Source of the DNA: Orobanche coerulescens
Taxonomy: Eukaryota > Streptophyta > Magnoliopsida > Lamiales > Orobanchaceae
DNA length: 64,000 nt
Assembly (NCBI GenBank): GCA_033398695.1
Contig: CM065816.1
Location: 135,009,358 to 135,073,357, forward strand
Reading direction: 5' to 3'
Position 1 is the first letter of the stretch; each line of letters opens with the position of its first letter. Positions 43,428 through 53,757 of the stretch are shown in pieces. The notes under the pieces were generated by a model. That model saw only the letters and a list, made by a program, of their open reading frames with translations. It ran no database searches and was not told the DNA's origin. A program made the translations under genes and the position numbers.

Positions 43428-45969
43428 GCATTGAAGTTCAGGTGACATAATCTTTTGTGCCACAGCCATCCGTTCTCAGCTACTGTCTTAGATAGAAAAC
43501 ATGAGTTAGGTGTTCCTGTGTTCCAATCTATCATGTAGACATCTCTCATTCTGTATCCTTGTAGCGTCACCTTACCAGATAGGATATCTATCACCATGCA
43601 TTTCCAGATGGTGAAGACTACTAGATTCTTCTCATCGCAAAACTGGCTTATGCTCAGGAGATTATACTTGAGCCCTTTGACATAGTGAACTTTGGATATC
43701 ACAATATTTCTTCTGTGCAGCTCTCCAAAGCCCTTTATTTGTCCTCTAGAGCTATCTCCAAAGGTTACACCTGGACCCTTTTCTTTGGTGTATTTAGACA
43801 GCATCTTCTTATTCCCGGTCATGTTCCTTGAGCATCCAGAGTCTACAAACCATTCTTCACCTCCAAAGTTTGAGTTTGTGGAGATGTGGTTGTAGTCCTT
43901 TCACCTTTTCTACAATCAGACAAGCAGAGATTTGGGTACCCAAATCTGTGTGGGTCCTCTAGGGTTAGCTGGTTTCCTGGAGAATTGATTTCTCCTTGGA
44001 TTGTGAAAATTGTTATTATTATTACCCTTATAAGGTGTGTGAGGTCGAGGTCTGAATCTCCTGTTGGGATTGTATACCGGATATTCCTTAAAATATTGAT
44101 AGTGTGGGCCATTTCTAAACCTTGGCTGAGACCATTTATTAAATCTTTGAGGTCTCCACACTTGTTCATTTTGGAAATTAGGATAACCTTGAGGTTTCCA
44201 TCTGCCCCTCCCATTTTGAAATCTGTTTTTAGGGAGTTGTTGATAATAGTGGGCATGTTGTCTAGGTTGCTGCTTCTGCCTGGGCCATTGCCTAGTCACT
44301 TGTCTAGGTGGCTGCCTTGTGTACCCTGGCTGCAGCCTAGACTTGTGACTTGGCTGTTGCCTATTTTTAAATATCGGTTTGTATGTATGCTCAGCAGTCG
44401 AGACAATTGTTTCTCCCTTGACGAAAGTGGTTTTGGAACTAGAGGGAGTGTGAGGATCATATCCAAGGCCTGATCTGGAATATAGTGGCCTTTTATTAGT
44501 ACACAATTCTTCCAGAGTTGAAGACGCCTTCAGGGAGGTTATTTCCTGCGCCTGAGTCTGCTTAGTAAATTCGGCTTTAACATGAGCAAGTGCAGCTGAT
44601 TTTTCTTTAAGTAAAACAGTTAGTCGATTTATCTCAGTTGTATTGACATCAGCCTAGTTTTGCAGGTTAGATGCAATTATCTCAACTGTATTCAGTTCTA
44701 GGCTGAGTTTTTCAAAATCATTTTTCAGCTGCCTATTCTCATCTTGCAGCTGAGTCTTCTCGGCTGATACAGATAGGTGTGTAGATTTTAGTGTTTCAAA
44801 ATCTTTAAATAGCTGATTTACAGATTCGTGCAGATCCATATCTTGTGACATGGCTGAACTATTATTTGAACCAGAGGGTTTTGATGTTACCTCTTCATCA
44901 GCTAGGTTGGCCATCAGACAGTCATACTCTTCATCATCATCTGAGAAGAATCCGCTGCTTGATTCTACATTCTCTTGATCTTTTCCGATGAGGGCCTTCC
45001 TCCTGTCTTCTTTTCTGCCCACCTCCTTCTTGCTCTCGTCCTTCTTAAGATCAGGACAGTCGATCTGAATGTGTCCTGTCTTGTGACAATTGTAGCACTC
45101 CACCTTCTAGCTTCCGGCTTTCTGGTTCCTTCTGGGATTCTCCTTATAATTTTTCTTGTATTTGGAGTAGTTTTTCCGGAAGTTGCTGAACCTCTGCATT
45201 ATGAACGCCATTTCTTTCTCAAAATCTAATGGATTTGGAGGCTTTACATCAGATAAGCTCTTGGCGGGGGACTCGGCTGCAAAGGCTATTCCCTTCTCTG
45301 CAGGCTCAGTTGAGGATGGACTTGGAAGCTCGAACTCATAAGCCTTTAAATCAGAGAACAACTCTTGGATCTTTATCTTATTGAGGTCCTTGAATTCTCT
45401 CAAGGCCAGTGCCTTCATATTCCATTCAGGATTGAGAGATCTTAGAACCTTCAGTGCCATCTCCCTGTTGCCATAAGATTGCCGAGGGAGTTAATCTCAT
45501 TGATAATCTCAGTGAACCTTGTGTCCACTTGGTCTATGGATTCGCCATTCTTCATTTTGAAGTTGTCAAATTTTTGAATAGCAATTGAAAACTTGTTTTC
45601 CTTGATCAGCTCCGTTCCTTCACACATTAGGGATAATGTGTCCCAGATTTCTTTGGCATTCTTGCAATTCTTGATCATGACCATGGTGGATTTGTCAAGA
45701 GTTTGATATAGCACATCTCTGGCCCGGTTATCAAGATTGGCCAGCTTTCTTTATTCGGGAGTCAGCTCTGTCCTCTTCTTTGGGATCTTCTCTGGTTTCC
45801 CTGTTGCGCTCTCCTCTGCAGTGTTGTCCTTCTCGAAGATGAATGGACCGTCCTCTATGATGCACCACATGTCATCATGGATTGAAGATAAGTGTGCCTG
45901 CATCCTTATCTTCCAAAGATCATACTCGTCAACTGAAAACATAGGTAGTCTAGAATGGATGTGTTCCAT
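43428..45969 (-). pseudogene. Sirevirus gag, protease and pre-integrase region
   Basis: The frame starts at 45969 with MEHIHSRLPMFSVDEYDLWK, a typical copia gag start. A UBN2-like gag part follows (45714-45451, then 45460-45107), then a zinc knuckle CYNCHKTGHIQIDC and an acidic/coiled-coil region (45103-44654). A long Arg/Gln/Asn-rich basic part (44506-43916) comes next. The protease motif DSGCSRNMTG lies at about 43850-43820 and the pre-integrase HKRLCHLNFNAI at about 43465-43430, where the CACTA element cuts in. Frame breaks occur near 45745, 45460, 45105, 44653 and 43910. It encodes particle proteins and protease; not intact. Confidence 0.9.
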
Positions 45970-46031
45970 TATAAAATGAGAGTAAGGATATATCTCTGAT
46001 ATAGATCTGGTTCGTGAAATAGATGAACCAA

Positions 46032-46045
46032 CCTCTCCGATACCA
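46032..46045 (-). other. Sirevirus primer binding site
   Basis: On the minus strand TGGTATCGGAGAGG begins 2 bp after the 5' LTR end. It resembles the initiator tRNA-Met site with mismatches, including G for A at position 8, as in the Tekay-like element. Confidence 0.75.
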
Positions 46046-46047
46046 CT

Positions 46048-47464
46048 TGTAGGTCACAAGTCGTCCAGGAATAAGTCTAGAGGGGAGGGGGTGAATAGAC
46101 TTATTGAAACTCTTAAACTCTTTTCTCAAGAGTAAGTTTCTTCAGCTGATATATAAACAAATGACTTGGAGTCGTTTGTTCTTAATACGTGCGGAAGTCA
46201 GCTGATGACGAATACAAAACAACTAATGAAACACTTAACAATGAATGCAGCAGTTAAAGTATGATGCTATAAAACAGTAAAGTACGCAGGCAATTATAGT
46301 GGTCTCAGAGGTGGGGTAATCCTCTACTAATCCACTTTTCTCCAAACCAGTTGGAGATGAATTCACTATAATTTTCAACCAGTGATAAATATTACAGTGA
46401 TTCAACCAAACTACAACAGCTTCCAACCAGTGGAAATCCGTGCCGTTGTAACACACTTGACTGCCTTGCACCTCTTGATCCTCGATCCTTGGATGACTTT
46501 ACAGTATCGAACTTCAACCAGTGAAGTACCCCGAACTCTGGATTTAAGACACGAGTTTTTGTCTTCTCCAACTAAGAGCTTCTTCAAGTATGAACTTTTT
46601 AGAACTGCTCTTTTCACGATGCTGTATTTCATTTTAGATTGCTTGAATGCTTTGATCGCTTGAAAGTATGTTCGCACCAGTTGTAATTGTTGTGTATGCT
46701 CAGCTTCAAATCTTTGGATATATATAGGTCACGATCTCTGAGCTTTTCCTTCATAGCCGTTGCAATTCTGTAACAAATCAGTCTGTTGGAGGGAGACTTC
46801 TTTGTTTATTCTTTCTGAACGTTGCAAGGCTGGATTCCCATATTTTAATCTATCTTCCGACCGTTGTGAAGACTCTGCATGTGAGGCGCCGAATCTTTTG
46901 AATATAATACGAATAAAGTCTTCAAGGTATGTCTGGATGAATTATTTAATTCATATCCTTTGCGGGAATCTCTCCAATTTGTCTCTTCACGTTGCATGTG
47001 TCTTTCCGTAATACTTGACTTTTCAACGCATGCTGACGTGGACTTGGAGTACTTGGCTGAGCTCGAGTAGGCTGATGTACGGTTAACTTCTCTGCAGTTC
47101 TGGACCTCTCTGATGTTCACTGTTTGGAACTCGCCTGATCAGTTGACCTGTCTGAGGCTACTTGACTGCAGTCTGGTCAAACATCTCTGATAATTTTTGT
47201 TGACCAGATTTTCTCTGATATGACTCGGTTGTACCTATCTGATGAACTTAGCTGTTCTTTAGTACTTAGCCAATTTTTAGCCTAACTTATTTTGGCCTAC
47301 AGAAGATACTCATTTGGTTCTTCTTTACATTTTGCCAAGTTTTACACTTAACATAATTTGGCCTATGGAAGATACTCATTTGGTTCTTCCTTACATTTTG
47401 CCAAGTAATAAGTATTTGAATTTATATTAATGACATCATCAAAATCTAACAAGTATTCCTAACA
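46048..47464 (-). repeat. Sirevirus 5' LTR
   Basis: 1417 bp, begins TGTTAGGAATACTTG at 47464 on the minus strand and ends GTGACCTACA at 46048. A minus-strand TATATATCC box lies at about 46716-46725. Similar to 30961-32355 and 55393-56817. Confidence 0.92.
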
Positions 47465-48411
47465 TGAAAGAGATCTTAGCTAACAAACGGAAGCTCGAGG
47501 AATATGAAACGGTGGCACTGACTGAAGAGTGCAGCGCAATTCTACAGAAAAAGCTCCCGCCAAAATTGAAGGATCCGGGAAGCTTCAATATATCGTGCAC
47601 CATAGGAAACCTCTCTTTTGATAGGGCGTTGTGTGATCTCGGCGCTAGCATTAATTTGATGCCACTTTCCATATTTAAGAAGCTAGGCATTGGGGAAGCA
47701 AAGCCGACGACAATCTCGTTGCAATTAGCTGATCGATCTATCAAGTACCCGAGGGGGGTAATAGAATACGTCTTAGTAAAGGTTGATAAATTCATCTTTC
47801 CGGCTGATTCCATTGTGCTCGATATGGAGGAGGATCAAGACATCCCAATTATTTTGGGAAGACCATTCTTAGCTACCGGCCGAACTCTCATTGACGTGGA
47901 AAAAGGGAAACTAACTCTACGGGTTCAAGATGAGCAAGTCAATTTCCAAGTGTTTCAACCCTATCCGTGTCCAACTAGTGTCAAGAAGAGTTCGCAAATT
48001 GAAAGTGTAGATACCTTTGCGAAGGACACACACCGGAAGAGTTGTCGGTCGAAAAAGTCAGAATCCGTTTCAGCTGCCCCGACGCCTAATAAGAATGAAG
48101 AGCAAGTCGCATATCTTAGGCATTTGAATATGTCATCTTCAACATCCGTTCATCCACAATCGGAAAATTCTCATTCTGTCCTAAGTTCGCCCGTGAAGTT
48201 GAAAATTAAGCCGGATGTCAAACGGGTGCCAAGTCATGTGCAAAATGGGTGTTTCAAAAAGTTATTTTTGTTAAAATCTTTTCGCAAAGAACATTGGGTG
48301 TCCAAACCGAAAATTGGATTGTTAAAGACCAACAGTCAAAAATTTAAAACACATATTAACGGTTCGATGGATGGGGCGGAGTTCAAATGGTGTTTGCGAA
48401 AAGCGAACTGA
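47465..48411 (+). CDS. Athila-type gag end and aspartic protease
   Basis: An open frame of more than 300 codons that continues gag coding across the Sirevirus target site. It starts with KEILANKRKLEEYETVALTE, then has LPPKLKDPGSF, and the protease active-site region CDLGASINLMPLS (about 47632-47670), in which the usual D-x-G is preserved as DLGAS. The flap-side motif IILGRPFLATGRTLID lies at about 47845-47895. The tail (after about residue 170) is Ser/Lys-rich without a domain. Reverse transcriptase would be expected next in a complete Athila; it is not there. Start as a separate gene is not implied; it is the 3' part of a gag-pro polyprotein. Confidence 0.88.
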
Positions 48412-48624
48412 TTTTCAATAGGTCCGGCTGAAGACTATAAACTTAGCGCTTCTCGAGAGGCAACCCGAGTATTAGTTGTAGATTTTTGTTTTTCAGTATT
48501 TTCTTGCATTTTTGGATCTTTATTTTTCGTCATTTTAGCTTGGATATGCTTATCTCTCACGCTCTTGATGTTTTCTTTTGAAAATTCTGTGCAGAAATTA
48601 TCCCAGGGAAAATTCAGCATTGGG

Positions 48625-48955
48625 CCGCGGCACAAGGAGAATGAGCCGCAGCACACACAAGTCGAAAAAAGGAGGCTAAACTCCCTGTAATCTGTGCTGC
48701 GACACGACCTTACTGAGCCGCAGCACACTTGATCCCTGAGCCGCGGCACATTACTGCTGAGCCGCGGCACGCCAATTGCCAAAGATACGCCCAGGACGCT
48801 GTACTCTGTGCTGTGGCAGGGACCAAATGAGCCGCGGCACACTAACATGCTGAGCCGCGGCACCCGTATGCTGAGCCGCGGCACATGGCAATGGATCAAA
48901 GAAGCCCGGGCAGGCTGTACTCTGGGCCGCGGCTCACTTAAGCTGTGCCGCGGCC
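48625..48955 (+). repeat. Internal CCGCGG palindrome array upstream of the env-position ORF
   Basis: CCGCGG cores or one/two-base variants at 48625, 48645, 48698, 48718, 48741, 48762, 48811, 48832, 48855, 48875, 48927 and 48948. Steps are 20, 53, 20, 23, 21, 49, 21, 23, 20, 52 and 21 bp. The motif context GAGCCGCGGCAC is the same as in the LTR of this element. The sequence just before it (GCAGAAATT) also resembles the sequence before the LTR array (GCAGGAAATT). Confidence 0.92.
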
Positions 48956-48984
48956 CCCGTTCGGAAGTTCAAAGGCCCAGGTAC

Positions 48985-48993
48985 CTTTATAAC
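48985..48993 (+). promoter_or_regulatory. Possible internal TATA box
   Basis: CTTTATAAC lies about 35 bp after the internal CCGCGG array. A leader with a GTAATC splice donor at 49104 and an acceptor TTTTCAG at 49639 follows, then the ATG of the env-position ORF. The arrangement suggests a second promoter with a spliced leader; this is inference. Confidence 0.5.
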
Positions 48994-49648
48994 ACGAATT
49001 GGCCGACACACCAGGTAAACTTCTTCCTCTCCTTTGCACAAACGATCGGCCGAAAACTTCTTCTCATCTTCTTCTTCCTCTTGCATACTACAATCCAACT
49101 CAGGTAATCCTCAATCTCTTAATCCTTATTGATACATGATTTGAGAAGTAAGGTATGGTTATTCATTTGATGTTGATTATGTTGTTAGTTTTTCTTTTTC
49201 AAAGTCCTATCAAGAATTGAGTTGGGAATATGAAATTATTGATTGATTTCGATGGTATGTGTTGATATTCGGTGGATTGTTAATGTTTTTGTCATTATGT
49301 AATGAGCATATCGATTGGTGTTGTTTATGGGGATGAGATTTAACCATTACAATGTTTGTTCTTCATTGGAACTCATACAGTCAAGGTGTTTGATGAAATG
49401 CATGAATGAAAATTTTTCTTTGTTAAGTCAATGTTTTGAAACTATTTGCAAACGAAATTGTTTATGGATATACAGCGTACCCCAATCTTTACGACAAGTT
49501 TAAACGTGAAAGCTCTATTTTAATTTTCTCTCATGACGGTGCTCGCTCGTTAAACTCTTTATTCACGTTTTGCATATCTTTAGTCAAGTGGTGTTGTTTT
49601 CCTTATAGCTTAAGTAATTTTCGGTGTTTATCTTTTCAGGAACTCACC

Positions 49649-50996
49649 ATGGCTAGAAAGAGAAAGGTTAGCACAAGGGCTAGGACGCAATCGTCCCCCA
49701 CACGAGGGGAAACTTCACAAAGCCGAGCCGAGTTGGAGTCGCATCAATTCTCCGACCCGGAAATTCATAAAATATTCAATGAAAAGATCTGTCCTCGACC
49801 TTTGATTCCGGAGCGGGGATTCACTCCCGCCCCCCAGGACGGGGAACTTTTGACGATGATAGACGAGATGGGGTGGGCCCGTTTCGCTGCGCCTCCCGAG
49901 CCGGCCGTTATCTCCATAGTCCAGGAATTTTATGCTAGCGCTCTGTTGAAGCACATTCGGGCGGGGCAGATGATACCGCAGTTAGATACTCGGACTCAGG
50001 TTGTCGTCCGAGGCATTACAGTGGATTTTTCGGTGGCTGCTATTCGGAGATTATTCGGGCTGCCTGTGGTTGACGATACCGCATATACGCGAGCTATGAG
50101 TGGCCTCACGAGGGAGGCCCTACTCGAGACACTCACACAGCCTGGTTCCGTCTGGGAGACTCGCGCCCCGAGTTCCTCGGCCTTCTACTTTAAGAGCTCG
50201 CATCTCAATCGTCTCGGGCGAGCCTGGTTGTATTTCATCTGTGCTCGTGTAGATCCTACTTCGCAGATTCGCTCTGTTTTACTCTCTCATGCCCGTACAC
50301 TATATGCCATCACTTCCGGGCTTAGGTTCGATGTGGCCCCTCTTCTGGTCCGATCTATTCTTCTATGCATTCAAGGAGGGGCCAAGATGGGGCTGAAGCA
50401 CCCCTCTCTCATCTACGCTCTATGCCGCCAGTCGGGCATGACTTGGTCGGATGATGAGCCGATGCTGGCCCCCCAGGGTCCGATTGATCATCGCATCATT
50501 TCTCACTTCGACCAGTGGGGAGGAGCGCCGGCACATGCTCGGGGGCGAGGATTTATTCTTGATGAGGCACACGAGCAGTCCCCCGAGCCTCTTCTTCTGA
50601 CGCATGGGCAGGCAGAATCCAGCCCGCCGCCCGACAGAGAGCACTTGCAGGCGATGTTCGACGGCCTGAGAGAGGAGATGAGGAGAGAGAGTGTGTGTCA
50701 CTTGGCTGTTTGGAGAGAGGAGATGAGGAGAGAGAGAGAGCCATGTGGCTGCCCTGAGAGAGGAGATGCGGACGGAGAGGGAGAGCATCCTCGCAGCCGT
50801 CCGAGATGAGATGAGAGAGCAGGCCCGCCGGGCGAACCGACGTGAGACGAGACGCTTGGCAGCGAGGGATGCTTATCACTGGGATTACCTTACTGCGTGG
50901 ACGATCCACATTATGCACCCGGACGGGCCTTTCATCCCACCAGTTCGGCCAGCCACGCCACCCTCCACGCCAGACGACGCCGGCACCAGTTCATGA
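49649..50996 (+). pseudogene. Athila env-position ORF (putative plant transposon protein domain)
   Basis: ATG at 49649 follows a 3' splice site (49639) and opens MARKRKVSTRARTQ, a basic N-terminus that could act as nuclear signal. About residues 60-250 resemble the domain annotated in databases as putative plant transposon protein; it contains RGITVDFSVAAIRRLFG (about 50009-50060). The C-terminus has repeated REEMRRE units (about 50660-50800), in which a frame change occurs; the other frame continues as a charged helix to a stop at 50994-50996. No signal peptide or membrane segment was seen, so envelope function is doubtful. The upstream in-frame extension to 49436 is probably intron. Confidence 0.75.
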
Positions 50997-51505
50997 GCGG
51001 ACAGTAGGGGAGTACTTGACCTTTTCTTTTATTTCATATTACATTTTGTGTACATTGAGGTCAATGTACGTCCTAAGTTTGGGGGGGGTCTACTTTCTGT
51101 TGCTGTACTTATTCGTTTGCATTTCTCGTTATTTTTCGTTATTTTTTGTTGCTAGCTTTGCTTGTCGTGATATTATTTGCATTCGTGAATTTGTCGTGCT
51201 CTTTTTGTGTAAAACTGATGTTACGATAAAGATTTCTCTCTAAAGAAACGGTTGAGTTTTAGTCGAGTTGTAGTCAGCGATATCTGTTTCTGTTGAGTAT
51301 TCATTTTGGTCCGAAATTTTTTTGTTTTTTTGTAGAAATCTTAGCAGATAAGAAAGGAGACATACGTGTTTTCAAATCGCCGTCTATATGTTTGGTTACA
51401 TTCTTCGCGTAGCTAGTCGTCCAGTAACATGAGTCGTGTTGACACTTAATTTGAGTTTAGAGTCGGACAGTTTTTCCCAAAAAGTCGAGATATTATTTGT
51501 TCTAT
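50997..51505. other. Non-coding 3' part of the Athila-type element with extra polypurine tract
   Basis: About 500 bp T-rich sequence. CTAAGTTTGGGGGGGGTC at about 51073-51090 resembles the real polypurine tract before the 3' LTR (52249-52263) and could be a second plus-strand priming site. Confidence 0.5.
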
Positions 51506-51840
51506 GATGGGAGGTCTAGTAACCGGGGGTATTCACGTGACCCGTTGTTTACTCTCGCGTAAAACGACAACCCTGATTAGACTAGTGGTTTAGAGATTTC
51601 GCATGTGCCGATGATGGGGAGCCTAGTCACCAGGGGTATTCGCGTGACCCGTTGTTTACTCTCGCGTAAAACAGCGACCTTGAATCGGACATGCGGGAAT
51701 AGCTATTCGAGTTGTTTCTCCGCTGTGGAGGGGAACTTAGTAACTAGAAGCATCCATGTGCCCCATGAGTGTCTTTTACGTCAAACGGTTCCCCAATACA
51801 TGAGAATGGAAATCCACCCTAGGATTATCCCGATGAAACA
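51506..51840. repeat. Three diverged ~110-bp tandem units
   Basis: Units start near 51506, 51613 and 51726. Units 1 and 2 share GTATTC-C-GTGACCCGTTGTTTACT and TCGCGTAAAAC; unit 3 is more diverged. They lie between the env-position ORF and the polypurine tract. Confidence 0.8.
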
Positions 51841-52248
51841 TCCCGAGATCCGAACCTAGTGGTTAACTCGAATCTTTTTATTGATCATATATAAGGGAAT
51901 ACTATCTGAGGGTTATTTTTGATGATGAAACTCTTGATATTTTTGCCACTAGACTGTGGGACTGGGCGAGATGGCTCGGTTATTTTAACCCTTCATATTG
52001 GCGGTCGGTTAAATTCACGCTTGTTAATCTTTGAGCTTGATTTTCTTCATGAACGATTGATTAGCACTGAAAATGGTTACTTGGTGGAATCAGTGTCCTG
52101 GATGTGACTCACTATTACGATACTTGTATTATTCTTTGAGATTTTCAGGGTAGTATTGATTAAGTTGAGCACTATGGAGTTGCACGATCATTCACGATAT
52201 TCTTTTGTTTGAAATTGATTCTTTTTGCTTGAGGACAAGCAAAGGCTC

Positions 52249-52263
52249 AAGTTTGGGGGTATT
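52249..52263 (+). other. Athila polypurine tract
   Basis: AAGTTTGGGGGTATT directly before the LTR start at 52264. Confidence 0.85.
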
Positions 52264-53585
52264 TGTTAGGCGTATTTTTATACGCTTATTTATCATTATT
52301 CTTTATCCATTTTATGTCTAAACCTGCATAAATGAGCCTTTAATGCACTATTCTCTTATATTTGGCAGGAAATTGGAGTCCGGAAGCTCGAACGATGAAA
52401 AACGGGCGAAAACGGCAATTTTTAGCCTGGGGCCGCGACACGAACCAAGTGAGCCGCGACACACGAAGATGACCAGAAAGCGCCGAGCACGCTGTACTGT
52501 GAGCCGCAACACAAGGATGCTGAGCCGCGGCCCAGGAAGGAAAAAAGGCGCCATAGTATAGGCGCTGAACATGGTGAGCCGAGGCACAGATTAAGTGAGC
52601 CGCGGCTCACGGGGCGGTTTTGATAGAAATTGCCGCGTTTCTGGGCTGTTTTGGAGCCTGTTCTCGACCTAATCACACGGACACGTTTTGGAGGCTGATA
52701 ATAGTTATAAATAAGGGTTTAAGGTCTGAAAAGAGGGACGATCAAGGGATTAGAGGATCGATCATCATTGAGGAGAAGAAGAAGCAGAAAACACCAAGGA
52801 GCAGAGTGCTGAAGCCATAAGAACGGAGGAATCCGAGTTCTTCGTCTGCGTTTGATCTTTATGCTTTCATTAATTATTTCTGTATTTTTATTCTTTAGCA
52901 TGTCAGGCTAAAACCCTATTCTAGGATTTTGATGAAACCGAGGTTTTGACGAGTTTACTTTTGATTATCAATATAATTCCCTTTTCTGTTGAGTTTTCCC
53001 AATTGTTTTTAATGCTTTCAATTGTGTGGCCTATAATTGAATTGTTTTAATCACGCAACTCGAATCGGGAGAGGAGAGTTGGTGAGGAATTATTGGTGAG
53101 AACCGTTTTATCTTGTGAGATAGGAATATACTCGTAGGAACTACGTGGCCTTTTTGAAGATTCCGTGCCTTTTGCCTATTGTCGAATTGATTCACCTAGG
53201 GATAGAATGTATTATTCGCCTTAGAAAAATCTACTGACCTCGGGAGAGGCGGTAGAGTACTTTAGCAACCTTCGCCTTCAAAAAATTGGGAAATCATTAA
53301 CTTCAGATAATCGAGAGTAAATTCGGATAAACCAAGGTGGATTCACAATCCTAGATTAACTTCTTATTTGATATTCTTTCTTCGAGCGATCGTTTTCATT
53401 ATTTATTCTTTTATTAATTTTTCTTTAATTATTACTTGCATCCCAAATTTCGATAGTTCAAATAAAACTAGAATACGTAAAAATCGGTAGTTGGTAAGTC
53501 AGTCCTCGTGGGAACGATATCTTACTCATCATTTTATTATTTGTCTACGATAACGTGCACTTGCGTTCATCGAAATCAAGCAACA
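52264..53585 (+). repeat. Athila-type LTR 2, shared by two units
   Basis: 1322 bp. It is preceded by a polypurine tract (3' LTR of the left unit) and followed by a primer site and gag (5' LTR of the right unit). TATA box TATAAATAA at 52706-52714. Several CCGCGG cores are changed relative to LTR 1. Confidence 0.92.
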
Positions 53586-53591
53586 AGTTTT

Positions 53592-53610
53592 TGGCGCCGT
53601 TGCCGGGGAT
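53592..53610 (+). other. Second tRNA-Asp primer binding site
   Basis: TGGCGCCGTTGCCGGGGAT, identical to 29158-29176, following LTR 2. Confidence 0.9.
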
Positions 53611-53757
53611 TGATTATTTTACCAATATCGATTTCAGTATTTCTAGTCTTAGTTTGAACATTTTTTTTATTATTTTTATGTAATTTTATTTATTTGTTTT
53701 TCCTTGCAGGAATTTCCGGTTAGTGCATGTGAAAATTTGGTAACGAAGGCCTACTAC

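Larger units (their letters stand above)
30961..47464 (-). mobile_element. Sirevirus-type Ty1/copia retrotransposon
   Basis: On the minus strand: 5' LTR 47464-46048, primer site, gag-protease, integrase, RT, RNase H, an extra 3' ORF, polypurine tract and 3' LTR 32355-30961. The target duplication TGAAA is perfect (30956-30960 and 47465-47469). Total 16,504 bp including a 4.4-kb CACTA insertion; about 12.1 kb without it. Domain order PR-INT-RT-RH is that of Ty1/copia. The long gag with zinc knuckle and coiled coil, YVDDIIFGST and the ORF after pol fit the Sirevirus lineage. Confidence 0.93.
27830..53585 (+). mobile_element. Athila-type Ty3/gypsy element, non-autonomous, with nested Sirevirus
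   Basis: 5' LTR 27830-29151, primer site for tRNA-Asp 29158-29176, gag, protease, env-position ORF, polypurine tract 52249-52263, LTR 52264-53585. Both LTRs are 1322 bp and begin TGTTAGGCG and end CAACA. Without the 16.5-kb Sirevirus the element is about 9.25 kb. No reverse transcriptase, RNase H or integrase motif is visible between the protease (to 48411) and the env-position ORF (from 49649), so it would need a partner. At the left the flank is ATGGC; at the right the second LTR is followed by a primer site and another gag instead of a target duplication. Confidence 0.85.
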
